Source of the DNA: Absidia repens
Lineage: Eukaryota; Mucoromycota; Mucoromycetes; Mucorales; Cunninghamellaceae
Length of the DNA: 64,000 nt
Direction of reading: 5' to 3'
Assembly (NCBI GenBank): GCA_002105175.1
Contig: MCGE01000051.1
Coordinates: forward strand, 116,895-180,894
The translations under genes and the position numbers were made by a program. The notes beneath the pieces were generated by a model. The model had not been told where the DNA came from. It searched no databases and saw only the letters and a list, made by a program, of their open reading frames with translations. Below are positions 12,100 to 24,156 of the stretch, one piece after another (positions within the stretch are counted from its first letter, which is position 1; every line of letters begins with the position of its first letter).

Positions 12100-13043
12100 G
12101 ACAATCTCAAATGGACCAACTTCATGACAACAAGGCTTTTGACACGGTTTATGATGGTAAGGACTTGCTTGCTCGTGCTCTACTGGTGCTGTTACTGGTG
12201 CTGGGAAACCCTTCGCCTTTTGCTTTACCTTTAATTAAAAATCCTGGCTGCCGATAATGCTTTTGCCAATCGTCGCCATGGTTGCTCTGTACTTGTGGTT
12301 TTCGTGCTGTGTGCTCTTATTCGCGATTTGGCCAAGCAAGTCCGTGTGGTGATTTTGAATGCAATCTCTGGCGCTCATTTGACAGTTTTATCTGTGTGTG
12401 GTGGCACGCTCTATGGTTATCAAACCTCGGTCTTCTGTCAAGTCAATGACCTCATGGTAGGGTACGCCTGGTCGTGTGATGGATCAAATATCAAGTCTGG
12501 GGGAAACGATTTGGAAATACATTGACCTTGATGAAATGTAAGTTGTGAGAGAAAACATCAGGGGGGAGGGACTCAATGAGATGAGTTGGCAGATGAACTA
12601 AACTCATATATTTGATGTAGGCTTGATGGCCGTGGCTTCCAAGAAAGATATGTTGAACGTTTTGGACAAGATCAAGCAACATACAGCTGTACTCCACGGT
12701 GGCATCACTCAACTCTCCCGTGAGATCACCATGAAGGCAAGGCGTCTCCGTGAAGGCAAGTGGAAGTGTAATTGTGTACCGATGTCTCAATCGTGTGGGT
12801 TGGATATTCCTCAAGTGGACCTGGTCATCATCAATTGTCACCCTCCCAAGAATACCGAATCGTATATGTGCAGCGCTCTGGTCGTGCAGGTCTCTCAGGG
12901 TGTGTGTGTATGTGTCACTTCCTACGATGGTGTCTACTTGGCTGATTGCGCTCGGATTGACTGCTCCTACCCAATTGCCCGAGTTGCCTGGTCGTGAAAG
13001 TCGCTTCCAGGGCGATGGCTACATCGGTGGCAATAGATATTAG
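12100..13043 (+). pseudogene. Decayed DEAD-box RNA helicase (DDX21/Gu-like) pseudogene
   Basis: Translations in shifting frames recover, in the right order, pieces of a DEAD-box helicase: KAFDTVYDGKDLLAR (12131 on), a damaged Walker A (TGAGKPF, where the usual Thr of GKT is Pro), then LAADNAFANRRHG, RDLAKQV (motif Ia region, about 12314), a GG and a damaged GTPGR (about 12460), a relic of LDEADEM (about 12525), KDMLNVLDKIKQHTAVLHGG, LSREIT, GLDIPQVDLVI (about 12800), and damaged YIHRSGRTGRAG and GVCVC (12870-12910). Stops and frameshifts separate most pieces, and the DEAD box itself and motif VI are broken. The wording LDIPQVDLVI.. PPK is closest to nucleolar Gu-type helicases by memory. No intact reading is possible, so this looks like a dead gene copy. 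Confidence 0.8.
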
Positions 13044-14003
13044 TGACTCATTTATTGGCTATCTATCAATCTTGTACCTGTTTGTTTTTTTATTATTTGC
13101 ATTTATCTACATCAATCTTTCTAGCTTACGACCCTTTCTTTATTCTATACCAATATCTCTGTATATCATTATATACATTACTTTTCTTCTTCATGCATTT
13201 TCTTCCTTTTCTTTTATTTTATCAATAAAATATTATCATTCCGAAACACATTTTGCAAATGCTGTCTTAATCTTCTTCACTTTCAACATACTTGTGCTTT
13301 TGTCATAGATACACGCTTCACTTGCTCAAAATTGGAAGTGATGAAGTTCTCTATTATTTTTTATCGCTTCTCCTAGAGTTGTACTGCCGTATCTTCTTTC
13401 GCTCCCTTTTTACTCTATTTATGATATTCATTCACTCCTCTCTTCCTTTTGCATTCTCCTTATTTAACTGCTTCCTTTGGTAATGACCCATTTTTTAGTT
13501 TTTACTACCGCCACATAATAGACCTTGTTGAGCTATAAAATGTCAATTTTTTTTTTTGGAAGTAAAATGACCCAGTAATTATTCTGGTTATGTTATCTTA
13601 AAAGTTGCATATGCACTATGATATGAACTTTGACCCTTTTTTTTAAAAAAAAAAATCGCTTGGTATGGATCATAATTTTTATTTATCCGTCTCTTGTATG
13701 ATATTTAGTCGACTTTTACCCCTGCGTCTTTGTATGCCCATTATCTTCCACAGCCTCCCTTTTTTTATATTTTACTTTTCTATTTTGCTAAAGAATTTAC
13801 ATTTAATCTTAACTCTCTCTTTCTCTTTCTCTTCCACTTTCTCATTGTCTTAGTCTTCCACGTTCTATAGCTATATACATACACATCACTACAGTATTAC
13901 GGTACATACTCATCATTTTTGTGATCCTATTTCCATCCACCTTGCTTTCATAGCTAGATAATACACAGAACTTTTACATTATAATAATATAGAACAAATC
14001 AAA
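13044..14003. other. Intergenic, pyrimidine-rich
   Basis: T/C-rich on the plus strand through most of its length, giving long Phe/Leu/Ser frames that are not genes. The final part (13850-14003) is the likely promoter and leader of the NIPA gene, with TATATACATACACA at 13871. Confidence 0.5.
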
Positions 14004-15683
14004 ATGGAGGGCAAGTTCATCGGGCTAATACTTGCGATTTGCTCGAGTATTTTAATTGGTGTGTCGTTTGTGATCACAAAAAAAGGATTACAACGCTCTT
14101 CATCTGATCAAGGTACGTTCAATGCCTGTTAAATTAAATTTAATGTAGGACGAATAATGTATTCCTTTTTTTTTTTGTTTTTTTTTTTTTGTTTTTTTTT
14201 GTAGTGGTTGCTTCAGACTCACATTGTTACCTAAAAATCCCATCTGGTGGATTGGCCTGATCACTATGGTGGGAGGTGAACTGTTGAATTTTGTGGGTAA
14301 AAAACGAAATCATGCTTGAACGAGCGGACATTGAAGCGTATTCAACTTCCTCTTGATTTTTTTTTTTTTAAAAAAAAAGGATACACGTTTGCACCTGCTA
14401 TTCTTATTACACCTCTAGGCGCCTTGAGCGTCATTATTGGGTAAGATCTCAATATATGTGTATATTCATGTTATCACGCAAAAAACGATCAGAGATTCAT
14501 TAAAGGCCATAGATTCTCTCTTCTTTAACAAAATAACTTAGGGCTGGGCTGGCGTCTATATTTTTGAAAGAAAGACTGGGACCTACTGGCATTGTCGGTT
14601 GCCTACTCTCATTGATTGGTGCAGTTATCATTGTGCTTCATTCTCCAGAAGATCCTGTCGTAGAAAGTGTGGATGAGCTCGTCTCCTATATGCTCCAGCC
14701 TGGGTTTATCACTTACTTTGTGCTTGTGGTGCTCGTGACAATTGGATTGATATGGAAGGCAGTACCAAGATGGGGGAAAGTGAAACCTATTGTATACATT
14801 AGTATTTGCTCCTTGACGGGTTCATTGTCCATCATGACAATCAAGGCGTTTGGGATCGCGGTGAAGTTGACTATCGCTGGCAATAATCAGTTTACTCAAG
14901 CCTCCACTTATATCTTCGGCCTTATGTGCGTGGCGTTTATTTTGGTTCAGATGAATTATTTCAACAAGGCATTGGATACCTTCTCGACTAATGTGTATGT
15001 CTGTTGTCAGTGAACTAGAGAACTTGTGGGTTAGTGGGCTAGTGGGGCGGTGGGGCGGTGGGGTGGGGGAAGGCAGATTTACTCATTTCATTTGATTGTT
15101 ATTTTATTATAGTGTCAATCCTATCTACTTTGTCTTCTTTACGACTGCAACGATAGCTGCTTCGGCAATCATGTATCGAGGTTGGCACACGTCGGATGCG
15201 GTGAATACGGTGACAATGGTATGCGGGTTTTTAATTATCTTTTCCGGTGTCTACTTGTTGAATTCTATTGCCAAAAAATCCCAAACGCAGCTCACTACTG
15301 ACGATACCAATGCCGCGCCGTCGGTTGTTTCTGTTATTCCAGGGACATTATCTGCCTCTTTTACGGTATCAAGGACGTCAATGATAGATATTGGATCGAC
15401 CACCGTAAATGGTACCGACTCAACAGAACCAACTTATCAGCCCAAATACGATGACAGTCGCCGTGTAGAAGTGGATGAGGAAAAGAAAATAGGGGGATCG
15501 GATATAGATAAACCACAACGACAATACCAACGACAACGACATCTTCACGCCCACCGTGATCGTCATAACCAAAACCATTATCATTATCAGCATCAAAATC
15601 AGCATCAACATCAACATCAAAATTGCATCCAACGATCTTCTATTCGACAACGACAACGACAACGTGCTCACTCGCTCCCTTAG
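14004..15683 (+). CDS. NIPA-family magnesium transporter
   Basis: Multi-span membrane protein of the NIPA (DUF803, drug/metabolite transporter superfamily) class, expected to move Mg2+. Exons 14004-14112, 14205-14296, 14380-14440, 14542-14993 and 15113-15683. Signature stretches: MEGKFIGLILAICSSILIG at the start, SFVITKKGL, PKNPIWWIGL, GYTFAPAILITPLGALSVI, GPTGIVGCLLSLIGA, TNVVNPIYFVFFTTAT and VCGFLIIFSGVYLL; about nine membrane spans. The tail after about 15290 is hydrophilic and ends in long Gln/His/Arg runs. The exon 1/2 junction is one base out of phase with the obvious donor GTACGT at 14113; a weaker donor GTTCAA at 14118 restores the frame. Either that donor is used or one base is wrong. 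Ends 324 bp before the carotenoid oxygenase start. Confidence 0.85.
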
Positions 15684-16006
15684 TTTTACTACCCCTTCCC
15701 CTCTTTTTTTTTTTTTTTTTTTTATTCTACATTCATTGTTTTTTATATCTATTTTTATGTTAGTCTTATATCCCAAAATAAAAGTATCTTTTCTATACAT
15801 AGTTTTATTTTATTTTTTTCATTGTTGGTTTGATGGTTTATATTTGTAGCTTATTTGGCAACATTTTATTATACTATAGCGGTGACAATGATGATCTGCA
15901 ACCGCGACATCGTCGTCGGTGGAGATTCAATTTTTTATATATATTCAGTGCTTTATCGTTTTGGTTCTTTTCTTTTCTTTTTATTCTTTATAACTGAGCA
16001 AGCTCC

Positions 16007-18024
16007 ATGTCTCCTCCAAATCTGCACAATGCAAACATTCTAGCCAGCTTTCAAACCCTGACTTTTAGTAACGTCCCTGAAAAAGTTGATCCCACATGGC
16101 TCTCTGTTGATCAAGGTCAGCTACCAACCTGGCTGAATGGCACAATGTATCGTGTTGGTAAGCACCCAAAACAGAAGTAGTAACATGCTTCAAGACCCCA
16201 TTGCTAACATACACACACTCTCTCTCTTTCTTTATCATATACTGTTATGATATATAGGTGGTGGTCGGTTTAATCTAGGCGATGAATCTAACAGTAGTGA
16301 AAAGGGCAACAACGGCGGAGCGCAATACACAATTCGACATGCATTTGACGGACTTCCATTCCTTTATCGGTTTGAATTCAATGGAAAAGACAACACCCTA
16401 CGTTTCAATTCAAGATACATTGCCAAGGATGTGGAAAAGAACATTTTGGCAAGGAAAGGCAACGGTGCTATTTGGTTTGGTGAATCAAGGAAAATGTCCA
16501 CTTGGGAACGGCTCAAGGATTTTGCCAGTCGTTTTGATCAGATGGTTCTACGTGCAAAGCCTCCTTCACCTTCTTCTGTTTCTCTTGGCATCACAACAAC
16601 TCCAAATTATCCTCTTCCTTCTTCATGGCAAGCTTCCACGTCCAATAATGGTAATATGGCTTTGGTAACAAAATCGGATCATAATGCTTTACAAAAACTG
16701 GATCATGATACTTTAGGTAATAAAAAAAATTAATTTCACATGCAGTACAAACACACACACACACACACTTGGTTTTTGATACGATATTAACGTTTGTTTT
16801 TTTTTTCCTTATTTTGGATCTATTCTTATAGAACCTCAAAAGATATATACCTACCGTGATTATCACCAAAATCTCGATGGACAATTAGCCGCGGCGCATC
16901 ACCAATATGATTATGAAACCAAGCAAACGATCAATGTCACAATGAATGTTGGCATCAGCAAACCTACCCTTCAAGTCTTCAGCATCGATTCAAATGGGAA
17001 GACGACAATCCTTGCAACAATTCAACATGGATTGGACATCAATAAAACACCTGTACGCAATTTTTATTATCATAGCTTCTTTACCACCAAGAACTATGTG
17101 GTGGTACCGGTGTCACCCATGTATTACAAGAACAATGGACTGGATTTTTTGCTGAACGGAAGCGTACTGGGGGGACTGGAGTGGAAACCGGAAACACCAA
17201 CCTACTTTCACATTGTGGACAGACATCATGGGAAAGGTCATGTGGCCACGCTTTTGGGTCCTTCTTATTTTGCGTTCCACACTGTCAATGGGGTGGATTA
17301 TCAAGATGCCAATGGAAACATTGTCTTTGAACTGGACTGTGCAGCTTATGATGGTAAGATGATCTATGAAACGCACGCTTTTGGTGATATCATCCGCGCC
17401 TCTGATTATGACTCGTATGCGGCCATGGTGACAGCCAAGCAGCAGCTCAGCAACATGAAAACACACCATGGGATCACTTATCCGGCAAGTCATTGTGATG
17501 CGTTTGGTGATTACCAACGATATACTCTCACATGGGATCCATCTACGACAACGTCGCCGTTGGAACTGACGTCCGTGGAAACGATTTGCACCAACTTTGA
17601 TTTCCCGCGGATCAATTCAGCCTATACCTTCAAACCGCACCGGTACGTATATGGATGTCAGGTGCAAAATCCAACCAAGAAACATGGCGAACGGTATGCT
17701 TTGGTCAAAGTAGATGTGCTTCAAAAGACGGTCCTGCGGTATGAACATGAAGACGACAATGGTTATTTGTGCTCCGAACCTATCTTTGTGGAAAACCCCA
17801 AGGCAAAGGAAGGTGATGATGGTGGTGAAGATGATGGTGTAGTGCTTAGTCTTGTGAATGTATTTGACAATCGAGGATCCCACTATGATCATTGTTATCT
17901 GTTGGTACTGGATGCTGTAACATTCACGCAGGTCGCACGGATCCAGATCGGTCAATATACTGCCCCTACCTTCCATGGATCGTATGCTGATAAATATTCC
18001 TTTGTATCTGGATCTTTCAATTGA
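16007..18024 (+). CDS. Carotenoid cleavage oxygenase (trisporoid-pathway type)
   Basis: Fe(II)-dependent dioxygenase that cuts carotenoid double bonds (RPE65/CCD family). Exons 16007-16157, 16258-16716, 16832-18024; the sum gives 600 residues with all phases matching. The four iron-ligand histidines can be placed: His226/227 (AAHHQYD), His284 (YYHSFFTT), His353 (FAFHTVNG) and His585 (PTFHGSYAD), each in the setting known from the family. N-terminal landmarks are LPTWLNGTMYRVGGGRFN and HAFDGLPFLYRF. In Mucorales two such enzymes split beta-carotene and then an apocarotenoid to start trisporic acid sex-hormone synthesis (carS/tsp3 and acaA in Phycomyces and Blakeslea); which of the two this is cannot be told without alignment. 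No other carotene genes are in the window. Confidence 0.92.
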
Positions 18025-18514
18025 TTGACTAGCTCGGTGTTTGTTTTATATATATGGATTGAAAATTGTACCATTATTATTTATCCTCTCCTAGTTTTAT
18101 AGTTTTCCCCATTGTGTCCTTTAGTTTTATTTTTCCAGAATTTTTATATTACGTTTGAGTATATATATTTATATATATATATTGTTTACTTTTACCAAAT
18201 AAAATTATTTACTTTTTTTATTGTACTGTACAAATGTTGCTGCTTTTTATTTTATATTGTAAAAGTTGACAATGCAAGAAAATCAGGGGTCATCCGATTG
18301 AACGTCCGAATTTCATTGTATAAACACGAAATTGCATCGTTATTGTGGGTAATATGGTTATGGTAATGTATGTGGGGTACATGCTATATGTATTAAGGCA
18401 GTGACCTTTGGGAAACTCTTTGTGTGTTTTTTCCATCAAAAAAAAAAAAAAAAAAATCATGGAAATGGTCAGAACCCCAGCTTATCAAGAGGCCCAACAG
18501 AAAAAAGAATCTTT
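18025..18514. other. Intergenic downstream of carotenoid oxygenase
   Basis: AT-rich 3' flank with AATAAA near 18199 and an A-run of 18 at 18439-18456 directly before the repeat copy. No gene seen. Confidence 0.5.
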
Positions 18515-19090
18515 CAAATCCCGACCACGTGAATTTTTATTTGCTTCCAATTTTTTCTCTCCGCCCTCTCTCTTTCTTTCTTTTTCACAATTTTATCCTA
18601 GACGAGGTTATGGTCATCTTAGATTAGTGCCAGGTCTAGTTTAAAAGTGTTTTCAGCTCAGGGATTACAACATACATGGGGAAATCCTTTCATTTTGAAT
18701 CTAGGATGTTGGGGCTACCATCAGTTGGCTTTTTGGAGCCTTCATTAGCTTAAGTTACTTTTAGTTTGCCCATAGTTTGAATCTACATTAGGATAAATAT
18801 GTCCCTTTTTACTTGCTTCAATAAAAAATTCTCTTCATTAGTCCCCCTCATACCTTGTACAGTACAGTACAGGAGATCCCGTTTCTATTACCATCACCAC
18901 TTTTGAGTAGCGTTGATTGTTGTTATAATTCAATAAAATATATTCGTTCATAGCCTTTCTCATGCCTTATTTGTCTTGTACATTATATTAGACTGCGTTT
19001 TCCAATCGTTTTTTTAGATTAGCGTTGACCATTCTTCAATCTCACTTTAGCCTTCCTCGCGCAACTTTTAATATATCCGTACTAGTGTGT
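18515..19090 (+). repeat. Interspersed ~0.6 kb repeat family, copy 2
   Basis: Same order of blocks as copy 1: CACGTG at 18526-18531, core at about 18652-18700 (TCAGCTCAGGGATTACAAC then ATACATGGGGAAATCC), CATCAGTTGGCTTTTTGGAG, a Pol II-like AATAAA, and the tail GACCATTCTTCAATCTCAC. Preceded by an A-run. Confidence 0.75.
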
Positions 19091-20121
19091 TTTTGATATG
19101 TTTTGTTGGTAGGGGTTAAGCCTGGAGGTGTTTGGTTCGGTCATTGTGTTGTTGTAGCTGTATTTGTCTAGCATTTAGTATTCTTTGAGACGGTATTCTG
19201 CTAAATGGGAATTGAATCGTTAGGCTATAGTTTTACATTTTCGAGCGCGGAGTATGACTTTTGCTTAAGATTATACTAAAAACGATTGGTTTTGCACATG
19301 CTGGGTGTATACATAAAAGATGTTTATCTTTTCATTATATGTTATTTAAAGAAATTTTGAAATCGATCGGGTCACTGGTTGAAGTGTATTGACCAGTTTT
19401 GTCTCCCCTCCCCCATTTTTCTTTTTTTTTTTTTTTGTTTGGTTCCCAAATCCCCAGCCAAATTTTGATTACTCAAAATACATTGCCGATGCGAAGAATG
19501 ACTCTATGAAGGTGCACCTTCTAGATCCTATTAAAATTGAACCACAATTTACCGCTTGAAAGGTCGTTGAAAGGTTCGAGTATCCTTGTTTACGTTTAGC
19601 CCTTTACATGCCACCCCGCGTACCAATCGCAATTCTCTGCACGCGAAGTGAGATACTCCCCTGGACCTACTTTGTCCCTTATATTCATAACTCAATGCGC
19701 TATCTATCACCTATATAAAGGGGGTCCTGCAAATTTGCCGCCAGATATAATAGTTGGTCATAAACCAACGTACTGTAAGTGTGTAGAATAAGAAGGATTT
19801 GCCTTCGCTTCCGGTATTGATAGTACTTGAGAATAACGAAATAATATTTATGGAAATAAATAAAATAATGGAAACAAAAATTGAATGCAGTTGTTCATAG
19901 TGGATAACCAGTTGTCTGTACGTTATTGACAGACACTGGAAAGTATAATGCATTAAAAAACTAGATTGGGCCTACCAAAAAACATTGAAAGACCGCCATT
20001 TCTCTTCGATATGAGTGGCTGAGCTTGACAGTGCGGCCCAGTTCACCAAAATAAAACTATATGCTGTGCATTATATCTCGACTTATTTTGTTTCCTCTTA
20101 TTTTATTTTTTATTTATCATC
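19091..20121. other. Intergenic upstream of PAXBP1-like gene
   Basis: No gene seen. Near 19970-20010 a short piece (GGGCCTACC, then AAAAAACATTGAAAGACCGCC) resembles the DNA immediately left of repeat copy 1 at 4080-4136, possibly a fragment of the same repeat. The last 100 bases hold the promoter and leader of the next gene. Confidence 0.4.
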
Positions 20122-23100
20122 ATGTTTAAAAAAGCCAATAGAACGAAAAATATACGGCGTAAAATAGAAACAAGTGACGATGAATCGAAACCTGATGGTA
20201 AGCGTAAAAAAAAAAAAAAAAAAATACGAGGCTATTGAATGTTTTGATGAACTGACTCTTACTTTGTTTTCTCGGTCTATAGAACCCGTTGTTGCCAAAA
20301 CCGTTTTGAAATCAAAATCTGACAAAAAGAAAACTAAAAAAGGCCTTGGCTTAAGCTTTGATCAACAGGTAACTTGAAACGGATATGATATTAATCATTC
20401 GATATATTTGCTAACCTTTTTGTTTTTTAAACCACTAGGATGAAGAGGATTCTGGCGAAGTTTTCCAGGTCAAGAAATCAAAGGCAAGTCGCAAGATGGC
20501 GTCAGAAAGGAAACTGCACGTACCAGAGTAAGTATTCTTTTTCTTTAAAAAAAAACCAGATATACCATGTATGATTCACTAACTGGTATTCATTCTTGCT
20601 AGTGTGCCCGGTCTGGCTTCTGATGCCCAAGACGCAGCGTCCCCTTCCACCTATAGCGATGACTATCTTGCTTCCTTACGCGCCAACACACCAACTTTAC
20701 CGACCAATCTCAAAAACGCTACGAATAGTGTTGATGACGACGACTCGGCTCTTGTTGCTGAAAAATTCCCCAAAACAATGAATGCCCGATTAGGTAGTGG
20801 TGTGGGTATTCCTGACTCAAACGCTATTCATGCTGCCAAGAAGAAACGTGAACTTATGCGCCAAGGTGTTGTAGTAGTTGATAATGAAGAAGGCTTTATC
20901 GGTCTGGATGAGGTAAGTGCTTGAGGAGTTGACGTCTTTTTTTTTCGCCCGGATGCTGATTTACTAAATGATTTTTTAACTCTTGGTTAGTCAAATACTG
21001 GATCTCGTTTGGTCAGGGAAGAGGACGATGCTGCAGATGATGGTGAAGCTGAATTCGAAAAATATGGTGGTGAACGGATCACTCTGGATAAGGATCAAGC
21101 CAAGAAGCTGGAACAGGAACAACGCAAGGATGCCCGCGACATGATTTACGAAGCACAAGACTATGAAAATGGATCAGACTCGGATGAACTCGACGAAATC
21201 GATCGTTGGGAAAGGGATTTGATCAAACACGGTGGGGTACGAGTCAAGTATGATGAACCAGTCGTCGATCCCTATGCCACTCCCCGGGGCTATCAACCTG
21301 CTATTGGTAAAGAAAGAGAAAAAAAAAAGAGAGCAAAAGTGTGATATGGACGAGTAGTTAGTAATTCATCTTTTTTTTTTGCTATTTTTATTTCTTCTTT
21401 CATTTAGTACCTGAACCATCTGCACTTCCTACTTTAGATGACGTCCTCCAACGTTTGGATTTGATTTCCACAGATATCACTTACAGCATACGACAATATG
21501 AATCACAATTATCTGATACCCAAAAAGGAATGATGGATCTCAAGGTGACAGCGGATGACCTTGATCGGGAAATCCAGCATGGCAGCCAACGATTCGATTA
21601 CTTCCAATCCTTATCCAATACAGTGAATGATCTAGGCGAATTTTTGGATGTCAAGGTAAAAAAAAAAAGGAAGAAGATGCTTTTGTGGGCGGGAAGGGCC
21701 ATATTTACTAAACTTTATTATATGTTTGATATAGATTCCTATTCTCGAGCAGTTTGAAAAAGAAGCACATGACATTATTGTTGCCAAGCGGGATATAGTG
21801 GAAGAACGTCGGTGGTTGGATGATGTGGACTTGCTTTCTTCATTTGCAGCGATCCCTGGACATATTTTGGAAAGCGAGGACAAGGACATGGATGTGGATG
21901 AATTTGGACGAACCCCTGAATCAAAGTTTTCCGATACTTCGCGTCAGCGCCGTCAAGCCGAACGACAAGGACGCCTGCAAACGTACCAAACTTCTACTGA
22001 AAATGAACAAAAAGAACTGGCTTACTGGTCTGATGATGAATTACAAGGAGGATGGCAAGAAAAGAAAGATCGAACACTTGGTAGGCAGAAAAAAAAGAGT
22101 CAGGGTTTGGAATCAAGGGAACGCAATAGCTTAATTGCTTGTACTAACAATTCGCTATATATATCACGACTAAATTAGATAATATTCAGATCAACAAGAT
22201 GGACGAATTATTCGACGATGTTGGAGATGAATACAAATCCCTCGGTGCCGTGAAATCATTCTTTGAGGCTTGGAAAACCGAATTTTATGAAGATTATAAA
22301 AATGCCTTTGGAAGTCTTAGCTTGCCAGCAGCTTTTGAATTTTATGTCCGATGTGAATTGGTCGCTTGGGATCCATTTTCTGTAAGTAAATCAATGCTAG
22401 GGAAATAGAGAAAGCCAATTGAATACCCAACAATTTTTATTTATTTATTTTGCTGTGTTATATAGGATCCTATAGAATTTGATTCCATGAATTGGCACTC
22501 GACTTTATCATCATACGGTATAGTGGATGGACTGGAAGGACATGAAGACGCTGATGTGGAATTGCTGAACAAGGTGGTTGAAAAAGTGGTGTTAAAAAAG
22601 ATCAAGAACTTGTTGGACACAATGAATCCCGTCTCTTCGAAGGAAACTCGATATGCAGTACAAGCAGTGGAACAAATCTCCTATTATGTTGAAAAGCATG
22701 AACGCTCCTTCCAGGTAAACACACTATCCGACACAAAACATACCATAGAGGAATTACAACGGTGAAATCGATAAAAAACGTGTATATATAGCTAACGTTT
22801 TTGTTTGTTTGTTTTTTCTCTCTCCTTAGGACCTCATCACCGAATTGGAAAGAACCATCGAAAAACCTTTACAACGGTATGCACGATTAGTGGAATCGGC
22901 TACCTTACTAGACAACCAACAACACGATAGCAAGCAAGTCTTTGTATGGCGGCAACAAAAATACCTCAAGAACCTTGTTAGCTGGCGTCGATATATACCA
23001 AAGGAGATGTTGCTTTCCTTGGGTCAAATGATTGTCCACAGAAATATAATGCCCTTGCTCAAACCTGACTTGACCCCTGGCGATATTGACTTGGAAAACG

Positions 23101-23132
23101 AAACATTGGCCCTGTACGCTCTCTTGGAATGA
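20122..23132 (+). CDS. GCFC-domain protein, PAXBP1/GCFC2-like
   Basis: Nuclear protein of the PAXBP1/GCFC family, linked to the intron-lariat spliceosome and its disassembly. Ten exons: 20122-20197, 20283-20368, 20439-20527, 20603-20912, 20991-21306, 21408-21655, 21735-22080, 22179-22381, 22466-22714, 22830-23132, giving 741 residues with every phase matching. The N-terminal third is charged and disordered, with Lys-rich blocks, the IPDSNAIHAAKKKRE element seen in the family, and an acidic stretch (DSDELDEIDRWERDLIKHGG). The middle is a predicted coiled coil (IRQYESQLSDTQKGMMDLKV). The GCFC domain runs from about MDELFDDVGDEY to the end and includes FFEAWKTEFYEDYKNAFGSLSLP, a well conserved block with AWDPF after it. 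Length is a little under the animal protein. Start is the only ATG with an in-phase first exon. Confidence 0.88.
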
Positions 23133-24156
23133 TGATATTAGTTATAGAATTTTAGTACTAGTTATATTGGTTTTTTATGAATAAAAACAAAATCCCAAAG
23201 GATATCATATTTATATTGATTTATTTCGCTATTGTATATAAATGATGTGGAGGAAAGTATGAGGTGATCTTATCATATCATTGGATAATGAAATGACATG
23301 GGAAAGTAGGGAAAATGCATCTTATATATACATGTTCTAAATGTATTATATACTGTCATTCTCAATTACATATAATGTGAGCCTGGGAATTCCCATTACA
23401 GGATAAAATCGCTAGATATGGAAACAAATCCCTTTTTTTTTTTTTGAAACGCTAAAAAAAAAAAGATGCAGGGATGGAATATTGGTATTGATTCGTGATG
23501 AAGGGCTTAATGGTCAAATTGGGAGGGTGACAATCACAATAATTGGTCGTGCATGTGGAAAGAAAACAATTCCAAGTGAATTTGGGTGGCCAAAAATGTG
23601 CTTGATGGAATGAAGAGTTCACAGCATTAGGGATGGCTATTATGGTAGTATCAAAGTTTGGGTAAAAATGGTTGTTTCGGGGATTGGTTGAATGATTGAC
23701 AAAAAAAAAAGACCCTAACATGATTTTTTCATGTTGTCGCCATGCACTCCATTGCGCACATCACAGATAAAAAAAACCCCACTTTCTTCAGAAAAGTCGG
23801 TATCAAATTTGAATCCTATTTTCATGAATGTCACTTTATCTAACATGTTTTTTTTTATCCCGAGATTGCACTGCCCGAACTCATCCCCTCCCCCGCCAAA
23901 AAAAAAAAAAAAAAAAAAAGTTCATTCGTTCACCTGCAATTGTCAGCAACATCATTGCCCCATCATGCTTTCTACGCTTCGCCCAATTTTTCTCCCAACA
24001 AAATTAAAATAGATCATAGAGTAAAAAAAAATAAAAAAGACCATATAGTTTATTAAAAAAAGAGATGAGAATAAAAATAAAATAATAATATCATAATAAC
24101 AGTAGTAATAAGAATAAAAAGGAATATAAGGCGTATAATAACTAAAAATCCATGGC
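23133..24156. other. Convergent intergenic region
   Basis: 3' flanks of the PAXBP1-like gene and of SPFH gene A1. AATAAA near 23180; A-runs at 23899-23918; no gene recognised. Confidence 0.5.

Noticed and set aside
13043..13853. Several Phe/Leu/Ser-rich frames in the pyrimidine-rich DNA before the NIPA gene
   Set aside because: Hydrophobic appearance comes only from T/C composition; no family resemblance.
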